From an uncultured Lachnospiraceae bacterium (GTDB lineage: Bacteria; Bacillota; Clostridia; Lachnospirales; Lachnospiraceae): a DNA stretch of 64,000 nt. Made by a program: the position numbers and the translations under genes. The notes beneath the pieces were generated by a model, which had not been told where the DNA came from, searched no databases, and worked only from the letters and a program-made list of their open reading frames with translations. The stretch lies in assembly GCA_910584945.1 (NCBI GenBank), contig CAJUDY010000001.1, forward strand, positions 155,279-219,278, written 5' to 3'. Shown here one piece after another: positions 41,920 to 49,220 of this stretch (positions within the stretch are counted from its first letter, which is position 1; the number at the start of each line of letters is the position of its first letter).

Positions 41920-42912
41920 GTGGCAGAAGCGCCAAAGGACGTGCTCATGAGAGCCGATCATGTGAAAGTATATTTTAAAGGAAAGAACAGACGGGCAGAT
42001 TCCGTGAAGGCGGTGGACGACGTAAGCTTTGACATCCGAAGGGGAGAGACCTTCGGGGTCGTGGGAGAGAGCGGCTGCGGCAAGAGCACCCTGGGCAGGG
42101 CCCTGATCCGCCTTCTGAAGCCGACGGAAGGTCATATCTATCTGGACGGCGCCGACATCGCGGGTCTGAAAGGCCCAGAGTTAAAAAAGATGCGGAAAAA
42201 AGCCCAGATCATCTTTCAGGACCCGTCGGCCAGCTTGAATCCCAGGCGCACCGTCCGGCAGATATTGACGGAGCCCTTTGAGATCCATCAGATGGCGGGA
42301 AAGATGGACGTAGAGGCGAGAATTCTGGAACTTCTGAATCTGGTAGGCCTGGATACCTACCATCTGAGCCGCTATCCCCACGAGTTGTCCGGTGGGCAGA
42401 AGCAGCGGATCGGCATTGCAAGAGCCCTGGCCCTGGAGCCGGATCTGATCATCTGCGACGAGGCGGTGTCCGCCCTGGACGTGTCCGTGCAGGCCCAGGT
42501 GCTCAATCTCCTGCAGGAGCTGAAGGAGAAGCTTCATCTGACGTATTTCTTCATCTCCCACAATCTGAATGTGGTCTACCAGGTCAGCGACCGGGTGGGG
42601 GTCATGTATCTTGGGAAGATTGTGGAGATCGCCGACTACGAAAAGCTGTATGAGAAGCGCTACCATCCCTATACGGAGGCGCTGCTGTCCGCGATCCCTC
42701 AGGTGGGGCAGGAGGCGGGAAAGGAACGGATACGCCTCCGGGGCGAAGTGCCGAGCCCGTCGAACCCGCCGGACGGCTGCCATTTTCACACCCGCTGTCC
42801 CAAGGCCTGCGACCGCTGCTCTCTGGAAGCTCCGGAGCTTCGGGAGGTGGAACCGGGACACCTGGTGGCGTGCCACCTGTATGATACCAGGGTCAGAAGG
42901 TCGAAAATCTGA
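41920..42912 (+). CDS. dppF: Peptide ABC importer, ATPase DppF/OppF
   Basis: 330 residues starting at GTG 41920 after AAGGAGG. Walker A GESGCGKST, signature LSGGQKQRIGIARAL, Walker B LIICDEAVSALD and the C-terminal HTRCPKACDRC cluster. Partner of DppD. A strongly folded gap of about 195 bp separates it from the binding-protein gene. Confidence 0.93.
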   Translation: MAEAPKDVLMRADHVKVYFKGKNRRADSVKAVDDVSFDIRRGETFGVVGESGCGKSTLGRALIRLLKPTEGHIYLDGADIAGLKGPELKKMRKKAQIIFQDPSASLNPRRTVRQILTEPFEIHQMAGKMDVEARILELLNLVGLDTYHLSRYPHELSGGQKQRIGIARALALEPDLIICDEAVSALDVSVQAQVLNLLQELKEKLHLTYFFISHNLNVVYQVSDRVGVMYLGKIVEIADYEKLYEKRYHPYTEALLSAIPQVGQEAGKERIRLRGEVPSPSNPPDGCHFHTRCPKACDRCSLEAPELREVEPGHLVACHLYDTRVRRSKI

Positions 42913-43050
42913 TGCAAGCTTGCTTGCAAGAGGATTTTTGAACTTGGGACCCGCCAAAACATGAAAAAGTAGCCCGATAGGGCGAATTTTGAATGTTTTT
43001 AGAATTGCGGGAGCACGCAGTGCGGAGCAATTCGTGGCATCTTAAATAGC
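42913..43050 (+). promoter_or_regulatory. Intercistronic hairpins between dppF and dppA
   Basis: Three stems in a row: TGCAAGC/GCTTGCA; AAAACAT (42956-42962) with ATGTTTT (42993-42999) enclosing GCCC/GGGC; and GAATTGC (43002-43008) with GCAATTC (43027-43033) enclosing GCAC/GTGC. They may protect the downstream mRNA and raise binding-protein levels. No separate promoter was identified. Confidence 0.55.
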
Positions 43051-43108
43051 GGAGATTCCGCCGGGACACTGGCGTCTCAATAAATGAAAAGAAAATCGGA
43101 GGAAAATT

Positions 43109-44758
43109 ATGAAGAGAAGATTTTTAGCGCTGGCGCTGAGCGTCGTCGTTGCCCTGGGCTGTGCGGCCTGCGGCGGCGGAGCGGACGGTGACGCGCCTGC
43201 AGCGGACGGAACGACAGAAGGAACCACAGAAGAAGCGGCAGGAGGCGGAGAGAGCTCCGGTTCCAGCACCGTTGTGGTGGCGATGGGTTCGGGCTTTGCC
43301 ACATTGGACCCGGGATATGTGTATGAGAAGTATCCGCCGCTGATTGTCAATGCCTGCTATGAGAATCTGTTCAAGTTCTACAGCAACGACGGCGCGCCGG
43401 AGCCCTGTCTGGCGGATACCTATGAGTTTTCTGAGGACAATCTGACCTTGACGGTTACTTTAAAAGACGGCATCACCTTTGCCAGCGGCAACCCCATGAC
43501 GTCTGCGGACGTGCTGTTCAGCATCAACCGCTGCAAGAACCTGAAAGGCAATCCGTCCTTTATCGCGGACACCATCGAGAGCATGGAAGCGCCGGATGAC
43601 AAGACCATCGTCTTCCATCTGACCCAGCCGGACAGTGCGATTCTCTCCAAGCTGACCTACAGTTCCCTGGCGATCCTGGACAGCGCCGTGGTGAAGGAAA
43701 ACGGCGGAACGGACGCGGAGGACGCTTCCACGACGGATACGGCTCAGGCTTATCTGGACAGCACCAGCGCCGGTTCCGGCATGTATGTGATGACCAGCTA
43801 TATTCCGGATGAAGAGGTGGTGCTGGAGAAGAATCCGAACTACTGGGGAGAGGCGACCAACGTGGACAAATACATCGTCAAGATCCAGCCGGATTCCAAC
43901 ACCCAGATGATGACCCTTTCCACCGGGGATATCGACGTGGCGATGAATATGACCGACGACACCATGGCGGAGCTTGCGGACGCGGAACATATCGCGATTC
44001 TGAACGGGGCGAGCAAGACCGTGGGCTTTGTGATGATGAATATGAACGAGGAGTACGGCGGAGTGGTCTCCGATCCGAAGGTGCAGCAGGCGATCCGCAA
44101 AGCGCTGGACTACAGCGGATTCCAGATCATCTGCGGGGAAGGCACCAAGACTCCCTATTCGCTTATCCAGTCCGGCTTTATGGGCAGCAAGGGCGAGAGA
44201 GCGGCTGACTACACGAACTTAGAGGAGGCGAAGGCGCTTCTTGCAGAGGCGGGTTACGCAGATGGATTTGATGTGGACTTAACAGTGACCGATCTGGACA
44301 TGGAAGGAATTCTTCTGACTGATCTGGCGCAGAAGGTGAAAGACGATCTTTCTCAGATCGGCATCAACGTCAATATCGTATCCAAGCCCTGGGCGGCGGG
44401 CTACGGCGACGCCTACCGGGACGGCACTCTGGGCTTCACGGTGATGTACTGGGGGACGGACTACAACGATCCCAACGTACAGCTGGAGTTCCTGCCGGGA
44501 GCGGTAGTTGGACTTCGCGCCGGATGGACCGAGGAGATGAATCCGGAGCTGGCGGCTTTGTATCAGGAGACCATGGCGGCTACGGACAACGACGCCCGTG
44601 TCGCGGTGCTGGAAGAGATTCAGGACGCCATGTATGAGGACGGTCCGTTCATCATGGTCGCGCAGGCGCCGGTGCACCTTGGCTATAACACCAGACTGGA
44701 CGGCGTGGAGTTCTCCGATCCTTATGCGCTGGATGTGACGCTTATTAATATCAAATAA
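43109..44758 (+). CDS. dppA: Peptide-binding lipoprotein DppA/OppA
   Basis: 549 residues, SBP_bac_5 family. The signal peptide ends in a lipobox around ALGCAACGG; C18 or C21 would carry the lipid, and the usual leucine at -3 of C21 is replaced by cysteine. An acidic Thr/Gly-rich linker leads to the binding domain (LTVTLKDGITFASGNPMTSADVLFS). It captures peptides outside the cell for the DppBC channel. Start follows CGGAGG. Confidence 0.93.
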   Translation: MKRRFLALALSVVVALGCAACGGGADGDAPAADGTTEGTTEEAAGGGESSGSSTVVVAMGSGFATLDPGYVYEKYPPLIVNACYENLFKFYSNDGAPEPCLADTYEFSEDNLTLTVTLKDGITFASGNPMTSADVLFSINRCKNLKGNPSFIADTIESMEAPDDKTIVFHLTQPDSAILSKLTYSSLAILDSAVVKENGGTDAEDASTTDTAQAYLDSTSAGSGMYVMTSYIPDEEVVLEKNPNYWGEATNVDKYIVKIQPDSNTQMMTLSTGDIDVAMNMTDDTMAELADAEHIAILNGASKTVGFVMMNMNEEYGGVVSDPKVQQAIRKALDYSGFQIICGEGTKTPYSLIQSGFMGSKGERAADYTNLEEAKALLAEAGYADGFDVDLTVTDLDMEGILLTDLAQKVKDDLSQIGINVNIVSKPWAAGYGDAYRDGTLGFTVMYWGTDYNDPNVQLEFLPGAVVGLRAGWTEEMNPELAALYQETMAATDNDARVAVLEEIQDAMYEDGPFIMVAQAPVHLGYNTRLDGVEFSDPYALDVTLINIK

Positions 44759-44776
44759 TAGCAGGAGAGGTGTCCT

Positions 44777-45796
44777 ATGGAACAACTGAAATTTATCGGA
44801 AAGAGGCTGGTCTACCTGGCGGTGATGCTGTTCGGGGTCGCTACGCTGGTCTTTATACTGACCAAGCTGATCCCGGGAGACCCCACGGTGGCGAACTTAA
44901 GCCAGCGCGCCTTAAGCGATCCGGAGGTTGTGGCCGCCTACAAGGCAAAATACGGTCTGGACCAGCCGATCTTGGTACAGTATGTGCTGTACATCAAGAA
45001 TCTGCTTCAGTTTGACCTGGGAACCTCCATCCGTACCAGCAAGCCGGTGCTTATGGAGCTGGCGCGCTGTTATCCGGCGACCATCGAGCTGGCGCTTTTT
45101 GCCATCCTGATTGCGGCGGTGTTCGGCATCCTGTTCGGCGTGATCTCGGCGATTAAGCGGAACAGCATTCTGGATCAGGCGGTGCGCGCGGTGTCCGTGA
45201 CCGGCGTGAGTATTCCAAGCTTCTGGTTTGCTCTTCTGGTACTGTATTTCTTCTATTATAAATTGCATATTTTTCCGGGGCCGGGAAGACTGAGCAACAC
45301 GTTCTCGGCGCCGGTCCCGGTGACCGGCCTGTATGTGCTGGACAGTCTTCTGGAGGGAAATATTCCCAAGGCGCTGGACGCGCTCAGTCACCTGATTCTG
45401 CCTGGCACGGTGCTGGCGGCCTTTACCATGGGCCTGATCACCAGAACGACCCGGTCCAATCTGCTGGATGTGATGTCCATGGACTATATCCGGACAGCAA
45501 GAGCCAAGGGAATCGGGAAAGCGGGGCTGATTCTGAAACATGCCCTGGGCAATGCATTGATTCCGGTACTGACGGTCATCGGACTTGGTCTTGGCAATCT
45601 GCTGGGCGGCATGGTGCTGGTGGAGACGATCTTCAACTGGCCGGGCGTGGGGCAGTTTGCCTATGAATCGGTGCTGTCCGCGGATTTTCCGGCGATCATC
45701 GGCGTGGCGCTTTTGATCGCTCTGAATTATATGATCATCAATACGGTGGTAGATATCCTGTATGGAGTGATTGATCCGAGAGTGAGGTGTCAGTGA
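44777..45796 (+). CDS. dppB: Peptide ABC importer permease DppB
   Basis: 339 residues with six membrane segments. The N-terminal start (GKRLVYLAVMLFGVATLVFILTKLIPGDP) and the EAA loop (DYIRTARAKGIGKAGLILKHALGNALIP) are typical of DppB/OppB. Its stop overlaps the start of dppC. Confidence 0.94.
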   Translation: MEQLKFIGKRLVYLAVMLFGVATLVFILTKLIPGDPTVANLSQRALSDPEVVAAYKAKYGLDQPILVQYVLYIKNLLQFDLGTSIRTSKPVLMELARCYPATIELALFAILIAAVFGILFGVISAIKRNSILDQAVRAVSVTGVSIPSFWFALLVLYFFYYKLHIFPGPGRLSNTFSAPVPVTGLYVLDSLLEGNIPKALDALSHLILPGTVLAAFTMGLITRTTRSNLLDVMSMDYIRTARAKGIGKAGLILKHALGNALIPVLTVIGLGLGNLLGGMVLVETIFNWPGVGQFAYESVLSADFPAIIGVALLIALNYMIINTVVDILYGVIDPRVRCQ

Positions 45797-46632
45797 TGCT
45801 GCGTTCTGTGAAAAAAATGTTTCGCTCCAACTATCTGTTCACGCTGGGCGTGGTCATCTGCCTTCTGTGGATTCTTGCGGCCATCTTAGCGCCGGTGATC
45901 GCGCCCTGTGATCCCATCGCTCAGGATCTGACTCTGCGCCTTCAGGCCCCTTCGGCCGCGCATCTGTTCGGCATGGATAATTTTGGAAGGGATATCTTCA
46001 GCAGAGTCATCTACGGAGGACGATATTCGCTCCTGGCCGGATGTCTGACGGTGGTCATCGCGGGCTGTATCGGTACCTTCTATGGGGCCATCGCCGGGTA
46101 CGTGGGCGGCTGGACGGACAATGTGATGATGCGGTTTTCCGAGATGATTCTGTCCTTCCCGTCCCTGATTCTGGCCATGATCATCAATGCGGTCATGGGC
46201 TCCAATCTGTTCAACACCATGTTTGCCCTGGTGATTGTGGCCTGGCCCACCTATGCCCGCCTGATGCGGAGCGTGGTGCTCAGTGTCAAGGAAAATGAGT
46301 ATGTGACCGCCTCCGAGGCGTTAGGCGCTTCGAAGATCCGGATTCTTTTAAAAGAGATCATTCCCAACAGCGTCAGTTCCGTGCTGATCATGGCGACGAC
46401 GGACATCGGCAATCAGATTCTGATGTTCTCTACTTTAAGCTTTCTTGGGCTTGGCTCCGCGCCGCCTACGCCGGAGTGGGGCATGATGGTGTCCGACGGT
46501 GTGGATTACTTTAATAAGTTCTGGGTGGCAGGATTTCCGGGGCTGGCGATCTTTACGATGGCGGTGGGGGCGAATTTTATCGGAGATGGATTGAGGGATT
46601 TGCTGGACCCGAAGCTTCGCAAGCAGTTTTAA
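45796..46632 (+). CDS. dppC: Peptide ABC importer permease DppC
   Basis: 278 residues from ATG 45796, which overlaps the dppB stop (TGATG); a GTG at 45787 is an alternative. One N-terminal segment and five more; GTDxFGRD appears as MDNFGRDIFSRVIYG and the EAA loop as TASEALGASKIRILLKEIIPN. Completes the importer. A family B repeat follows. Confidence 0.94.
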   Translation: MLRSVKKMFRSNYLFTLGVVICLLWILAAILAPVIAPCDPIAQDLTLRLQAPSAAHLFGMDNFGRDIFSRVIYGGRYSLLAGCLTVVIAGCIGTFYGAIAGYVGGWTDNVMMRFSEMILSFPSLILAMIINAVMGSNLFNTMFALVIVAWPTYARLMRSVVLSVKENEYVTASEALGASKIRILLKEIIPNSVSSVLIMATTDIGNQILMFSTLSFLGLGSAPPTPEWGMMVSDGVDYFNKFWVAGFPGLAIFTMAVGANFIGDGLRDLLDPKLRKQF

Positions 46633-46652
46633 TAGTGCTATTTTAACCGGAC

Positions 46653-46792
46653 GCCCGACATGGGCAGATCATCCTTCAAGACCCCGCTCTCGCTTAGGGA
46701 GAGGACGTAGCGGTACTAAGGCGCGTGAGAGACCGCGCCTAAGGACCGACGCCTCTCTATGGGTCTTTCAGGAAAATCTGCCCATGCCGGGC
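46653..46792 (+). repeat. Family B rod-like repeat, copy 1
   Basis: The outer arms GCCCGACATGGGCAGAT (46653-46669) and 46776-46792 pair over 17 bp with one mismatch. Nested inside are AGACCC/GGGTCT, GAGAGG/CCTCTC, CGGT/ACCG and an apical GGCGCG/CGCGCC. Conserved single-stranded blocks are ATCATCCTTC, GTACTAAG, CTAAGGA and TTCAGGAAAA. No U-run and no open frame. It lies after dppC and before the peptidase gene. Copy 2 is at 56098-56236. Confidence 0.85.
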
Positions 46793-46837
46793 TGATTGTT
46801 GTATGAGGAGAAAAGGAGCAAATGGAGAGGATATAGT

Positions 46838-47929
46838 ATGAAGGAGAGTAGAGTAGAGCGAGTGCTGGAGGCCTTAAAAGGGATGGGGCTTCGGCAGATG
46901 TTGATTGTAGATCCGATGGCGATTTATTATCTGACGGGGGTGCAGGTGGCGCCCTTTGAGCGGTTTTATGGGCTGTATCTTCGGGCGGATGGAGGGCATG
47001 TGATTTTTTTGAACCGGCTGTTTCATGTGCCGGAGGAGCTGGGGATTGAGAAGGTGTGGTATTCGGATACGGACCCGGTGATGGAGATGGTGGCTTCCCG
47101 GATGGACGGGGAACAGGCGCTGGGAGTGGATAAGGAGTTGAGAGCGGGATTCCTCATTCCGCTTCAGGAGTTGAAGGCGGCGAAGGGGTTTGTGCTGGCG
47201 TCTTCGGCGGTGGATGACACGAGAGGGGTCAAGGACGAGGAGGAGCAGGAGAAGATGCGGGCGTCTTCTCATATCAATGATCTGGCCATGGCGGAGTTTA
47301 AGAAGTTGATTCGGGAAGGGATCACGGAGCGGGAAGCGGCGGCGAAAATGTTAAAGATTTATCAATCCTTGGGTGCGGACGGGTTTTCTTTTGAGCCGCT
47401 GGTGGCCTTTGGGGCGAACGCGGCGGACCCTCACCACAGTCCCGACGATACGGCGGTAAAGCTCGGGGACTGTGTGTTGTTCGATGTGGGATGCATCAAG
47501 GACGGGTATTGTTCCGATATGACCAGAACCTTTTATTTTCGGAAAGTAAGCGGGGAGCACCGCCGGATCTATGACACGGTGCGTGAGGCCAACGAGGCGG
47601 CCATCGCCCGGATCGCCCCTGGAGTTCCGTTGTGCGAACTGGATCGGACGGCCAGGGATCTGATCGGGGAAGCGGGATACGGTCCTAATTTTACCCACCG
47701 GCTGGGGCATTTTATCGGCCTTTCGGAGCATGAGCACGGGGACGTGTCGTCGGCAAATACGAAAAAAGCGGAGGCCGGCATGATCTTTTCTATTGAGCCG
47801 GGCATCTATCTTACCGGCGATACCGGAGTCCGGGTGGAGGATCTGGTGCTGGTGACGGAGAACGGCTGTGAAGTACTGAATCACTACCCCAAAGAACTGG
47901 AAATCATCGGGGAAGGAGGCGCAGAATGA
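46838..47929 (+). CDS. M24 aminopeptidase P (Xaa-Pro peptidase)
   Basis: 363 residues from ATG 46838 after GGAGAGG. An N-terminal creatinase-like domain (about 1-125) precedes the pita-bread domain. Metal ligands: two Asp in FDVGCIKDGYCSDMTRTF, His in HRLGHFIGL, Glu in SIEPGIY and in GVRVEDLV. It removes N-terminal residues before proline. Its place after the peptide importer suggests it processes imported peptides. Overlaps the cyclophilin gene by 4 bp. Confidence 0.92.
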   Translation: MKESRVERVLEALKGMGLRQMLIVDPMAIYYLTGVQVAPFERFYGLYLRADGGHVIFLNRLFHVPEELGIEKVWYSDTDPVMEMVASRMDGEQALGVDKELRAGFLIPLQELKAAKGFVLASSAVDDTRGVKDEEEQEKMRASSHINDLAMAEFKKLIREGITEREAAAKMLKIYQSLGADGFSFEPLVAFGANAADPHHSPDDTAVKLGDCVLFDVGCIKDGYCSDMTRTFYFRKVSGEHRRIYDTVREANEAAIARIAPGVPLCELDRTARDLIGEAGYGPNFTHRLGHFIGLSEHEHGDVSSANTKKAEAGMIFSIEPGIYLTGDTGVRVEDLVLVTENGCEVLNHYPKELEIIGEGGAE

Positions 47930-48570
47930 ATTCGTCACAGTCTACACCGGAGCCGCTCACTCAATGCGCGGCTGTAAAAGAGCATGATGCGGACAGCAGG
48001 AATCCGATGGCGACCCTTCATATGGCAAACGGTAAGAAGATCGTGATCGAGCTGCTTCCGGAAGCGGCGCCCAACACGGTGAACAGCTTTCTCTACGCTG
48101 CCTCTCTTGGCTGCATGGACCATCATGCCATCGAGCGTATCGTCCCCGGCAGCTGGGTGGACGTCAGTTACACGGCTTTTGGCAGAGAAGAATGCCGCTA
48201 TCTGATCCCCAATGAATTCACGCTGCATCCGGACATCGTTCCCCTGGACTCGCATCCGGGAGCGGTCTGCATGGGCGGTTACGGGGACGCGGGCCTGGCG
48301 GGCTGCGAATTCTTCTTCCCGCTTCGGGACTGTCCGGAGCACAAAGGGATCTATCCGGTCTTTGGAAAAGTGATTGAGGGCATGGACGAGATATACCGTC
48401 TGGAAAAAGTGAAGACGGTTCCGGTCACTGATTTTCCCATAGAGGGCGTGGAGGTGAACCGCCCGATGGAGCCTCAGATCATCGAACGCGTGGAACTGGA
48501 ACTTTTTGGAAGAACCTGTCCGGAGCCGGTCCGGGTACAGAATCCGGAGCTTCCGCTCTGTTGGAAATGA
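47926..48570 (+). CDS. Cyclophilin-type peptidyl-prolyl isomerase
   Basis: 214 residues. A polar N-terminal extension of about 27 residues precedes the cyclophilin core (MANGKKIVIELLPEAAPNTVNSFLYAA, GAVCMGGYGDAGLAGCEFFFPL, YPVFGKVIEGMDEIYRLEKV). Several active-site positions differ from classical cyclophilins (no FHR motif; reads HHAIERIV). Coupled to the proline peptidase, consistent with proline-containing peptide handling. Cytoplasmic, no signal peptide. Confidence 0.82.
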   Translation: MNSSQSTPEPLTQCAAVKEHDADSRNPMATLHMANGKKIVIELLPEAAPNTVNSFLYAASLGCMDHHAIERIVPGSWVDVSYTAFGREECRYLIPNEFTLHPDIVPLDSHPGAVCMGGYGDAGLAGCEFFFPLRDCPEHKGIYPVFGKVIEGMDEIYRLEKVKTVPVTDFPIEGVEVNRPMEPQIIERVELELFGRTCPEPVRVQNPELPLCWK

Positions 48571-48580
48571 AAAAAATCCC

Positions 48581-48720
48581 TTTACAAAGCATAAGTTTTA
48601 TGCTAAAGTATGTGAGTGTGATTTTGAGGTCACGGATTACAGCGTGAACCCTAATATGTGAACCGTCGTTCAGGGTCCGGACACTCCGACCGTCCCTTGA
48701 TGACCGGTGATTGCAGAAAA
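48581..48720 (+). promoter_or_regulatory. Promoter and leader of rpsO
   Basis: TTTACA, a 17-bp spacer and TAAAGT (48604-48609) open a leader of about 120 nt. Small stems are seen (GTGA/TCAC, ACCCT/AGGGT, and a palindromic ACCGGT near 48705). S15 often represses its own mRNA through a leader fold; that is the likely role, though I see no known S15 site class. Confidence 0.5.
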
Positions 48721-48735
48721 TAAGGAGGATGCAAC

Positions 48736-49002
48736 ATGATTTCCAAGGAAAAGAAGCAGGCGATTATCGCAGAATATGGACGCAGTGAGGGCGACACCGG
48801 TTCGCCGGAAGTACAGGTGGCAATCCTGACCGCAAGGATTCAGGAACTGACCGAGCATCTGAAAGTGAACAAGAAGGATCACCACTCCAGAAGAGGTCTT
48901 CTGAAGATGGTAGGTCAGAGACGCGGTATGCTGGCATATCTGAAGAAAACAGATATCGAGAGATATCGTACCTTGATTGCAAAATTAGGTCTGAGAAAAT
49001 AA
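48736..49002 (+). CDS. rpsO: 30S ribosomal protein S15
   Basis: 88 residues, full length. ISKEKKQAIIAEYG, GDTGSPEVQVAILTARI, HSRRGLL and RRGMLAYLKK are the conserved blocks. Binds 16S rRNA early in 30S assembly. Followed by its own terminator and then pnp, an order conserved in many bacteria. Confidence 0.98.
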   Translation: MISKEKKQAIIAEYGRSEGDTGSPEVQVAILTARIQELTEHLKVNKKDHHSRRGLLKMVGQRRGMLAYLKKTDIERYRTLIAKLGLRK

Positions 49003-49009
49003 TGGTCGT

Positions 49010-49030
49010 AAGGCGGAGTTTTTCCGCCTT
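49010..49030 (+). terminator. Terminator after rpsO
   Basis: AAGGCGGA pairs with TCCGCCTT, followed by ATTTT. Confidence 0.75.
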
Positions 49031-49115
49031 ATTTTCGTGGGCGGGCTTGTAAAAGCAGACCTTTTTACAACGGACAGCTGTAGGACAACAGCGTCCCGCC
49101 TGCGGTTGTATTTTG

Positions 49116-49190
49116 GCAGAAGAGGCTCACCGAGACCACTGAAAAGCGCAAAGGGAGTTTGCATTTTTCAGTAGTTTCGGTATCTTCTGC
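49116..49190 (+). promoter_or_regulatory. Long hairpin in the pnp leader
   Basis: A 75-nt hairpin: GCAGAAGA (49116-49123) pairs with TCTTCTGC (49183-49190), then CACCGAGACCACTGAAAA pairs with TTTTCAGTAGTTTCGGTA, and GCAAA with TTTGC around a GGGAG loop. It resembles the RNase III hairpin in the pnp leader of enterobacteria. No clear promoter was recognised in 49031-49115. Confidence 0.75.
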
Positions 49191-49220
49191 TGAAAGAATC
49201 AGAATAGAAAGGAGATACAG

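Noticed and set aside
41021..42957. Two long minus-strand frames opposite dppD and dppF
   Set aside because: Antisense shadows; His/Leu/Gln-rich without family features.
46653..46792. Family B repeat as a simple intrinsic terminator
   Set aside because: No U-run after the stem and strong conservation of internal loops; a terminator would not need these.
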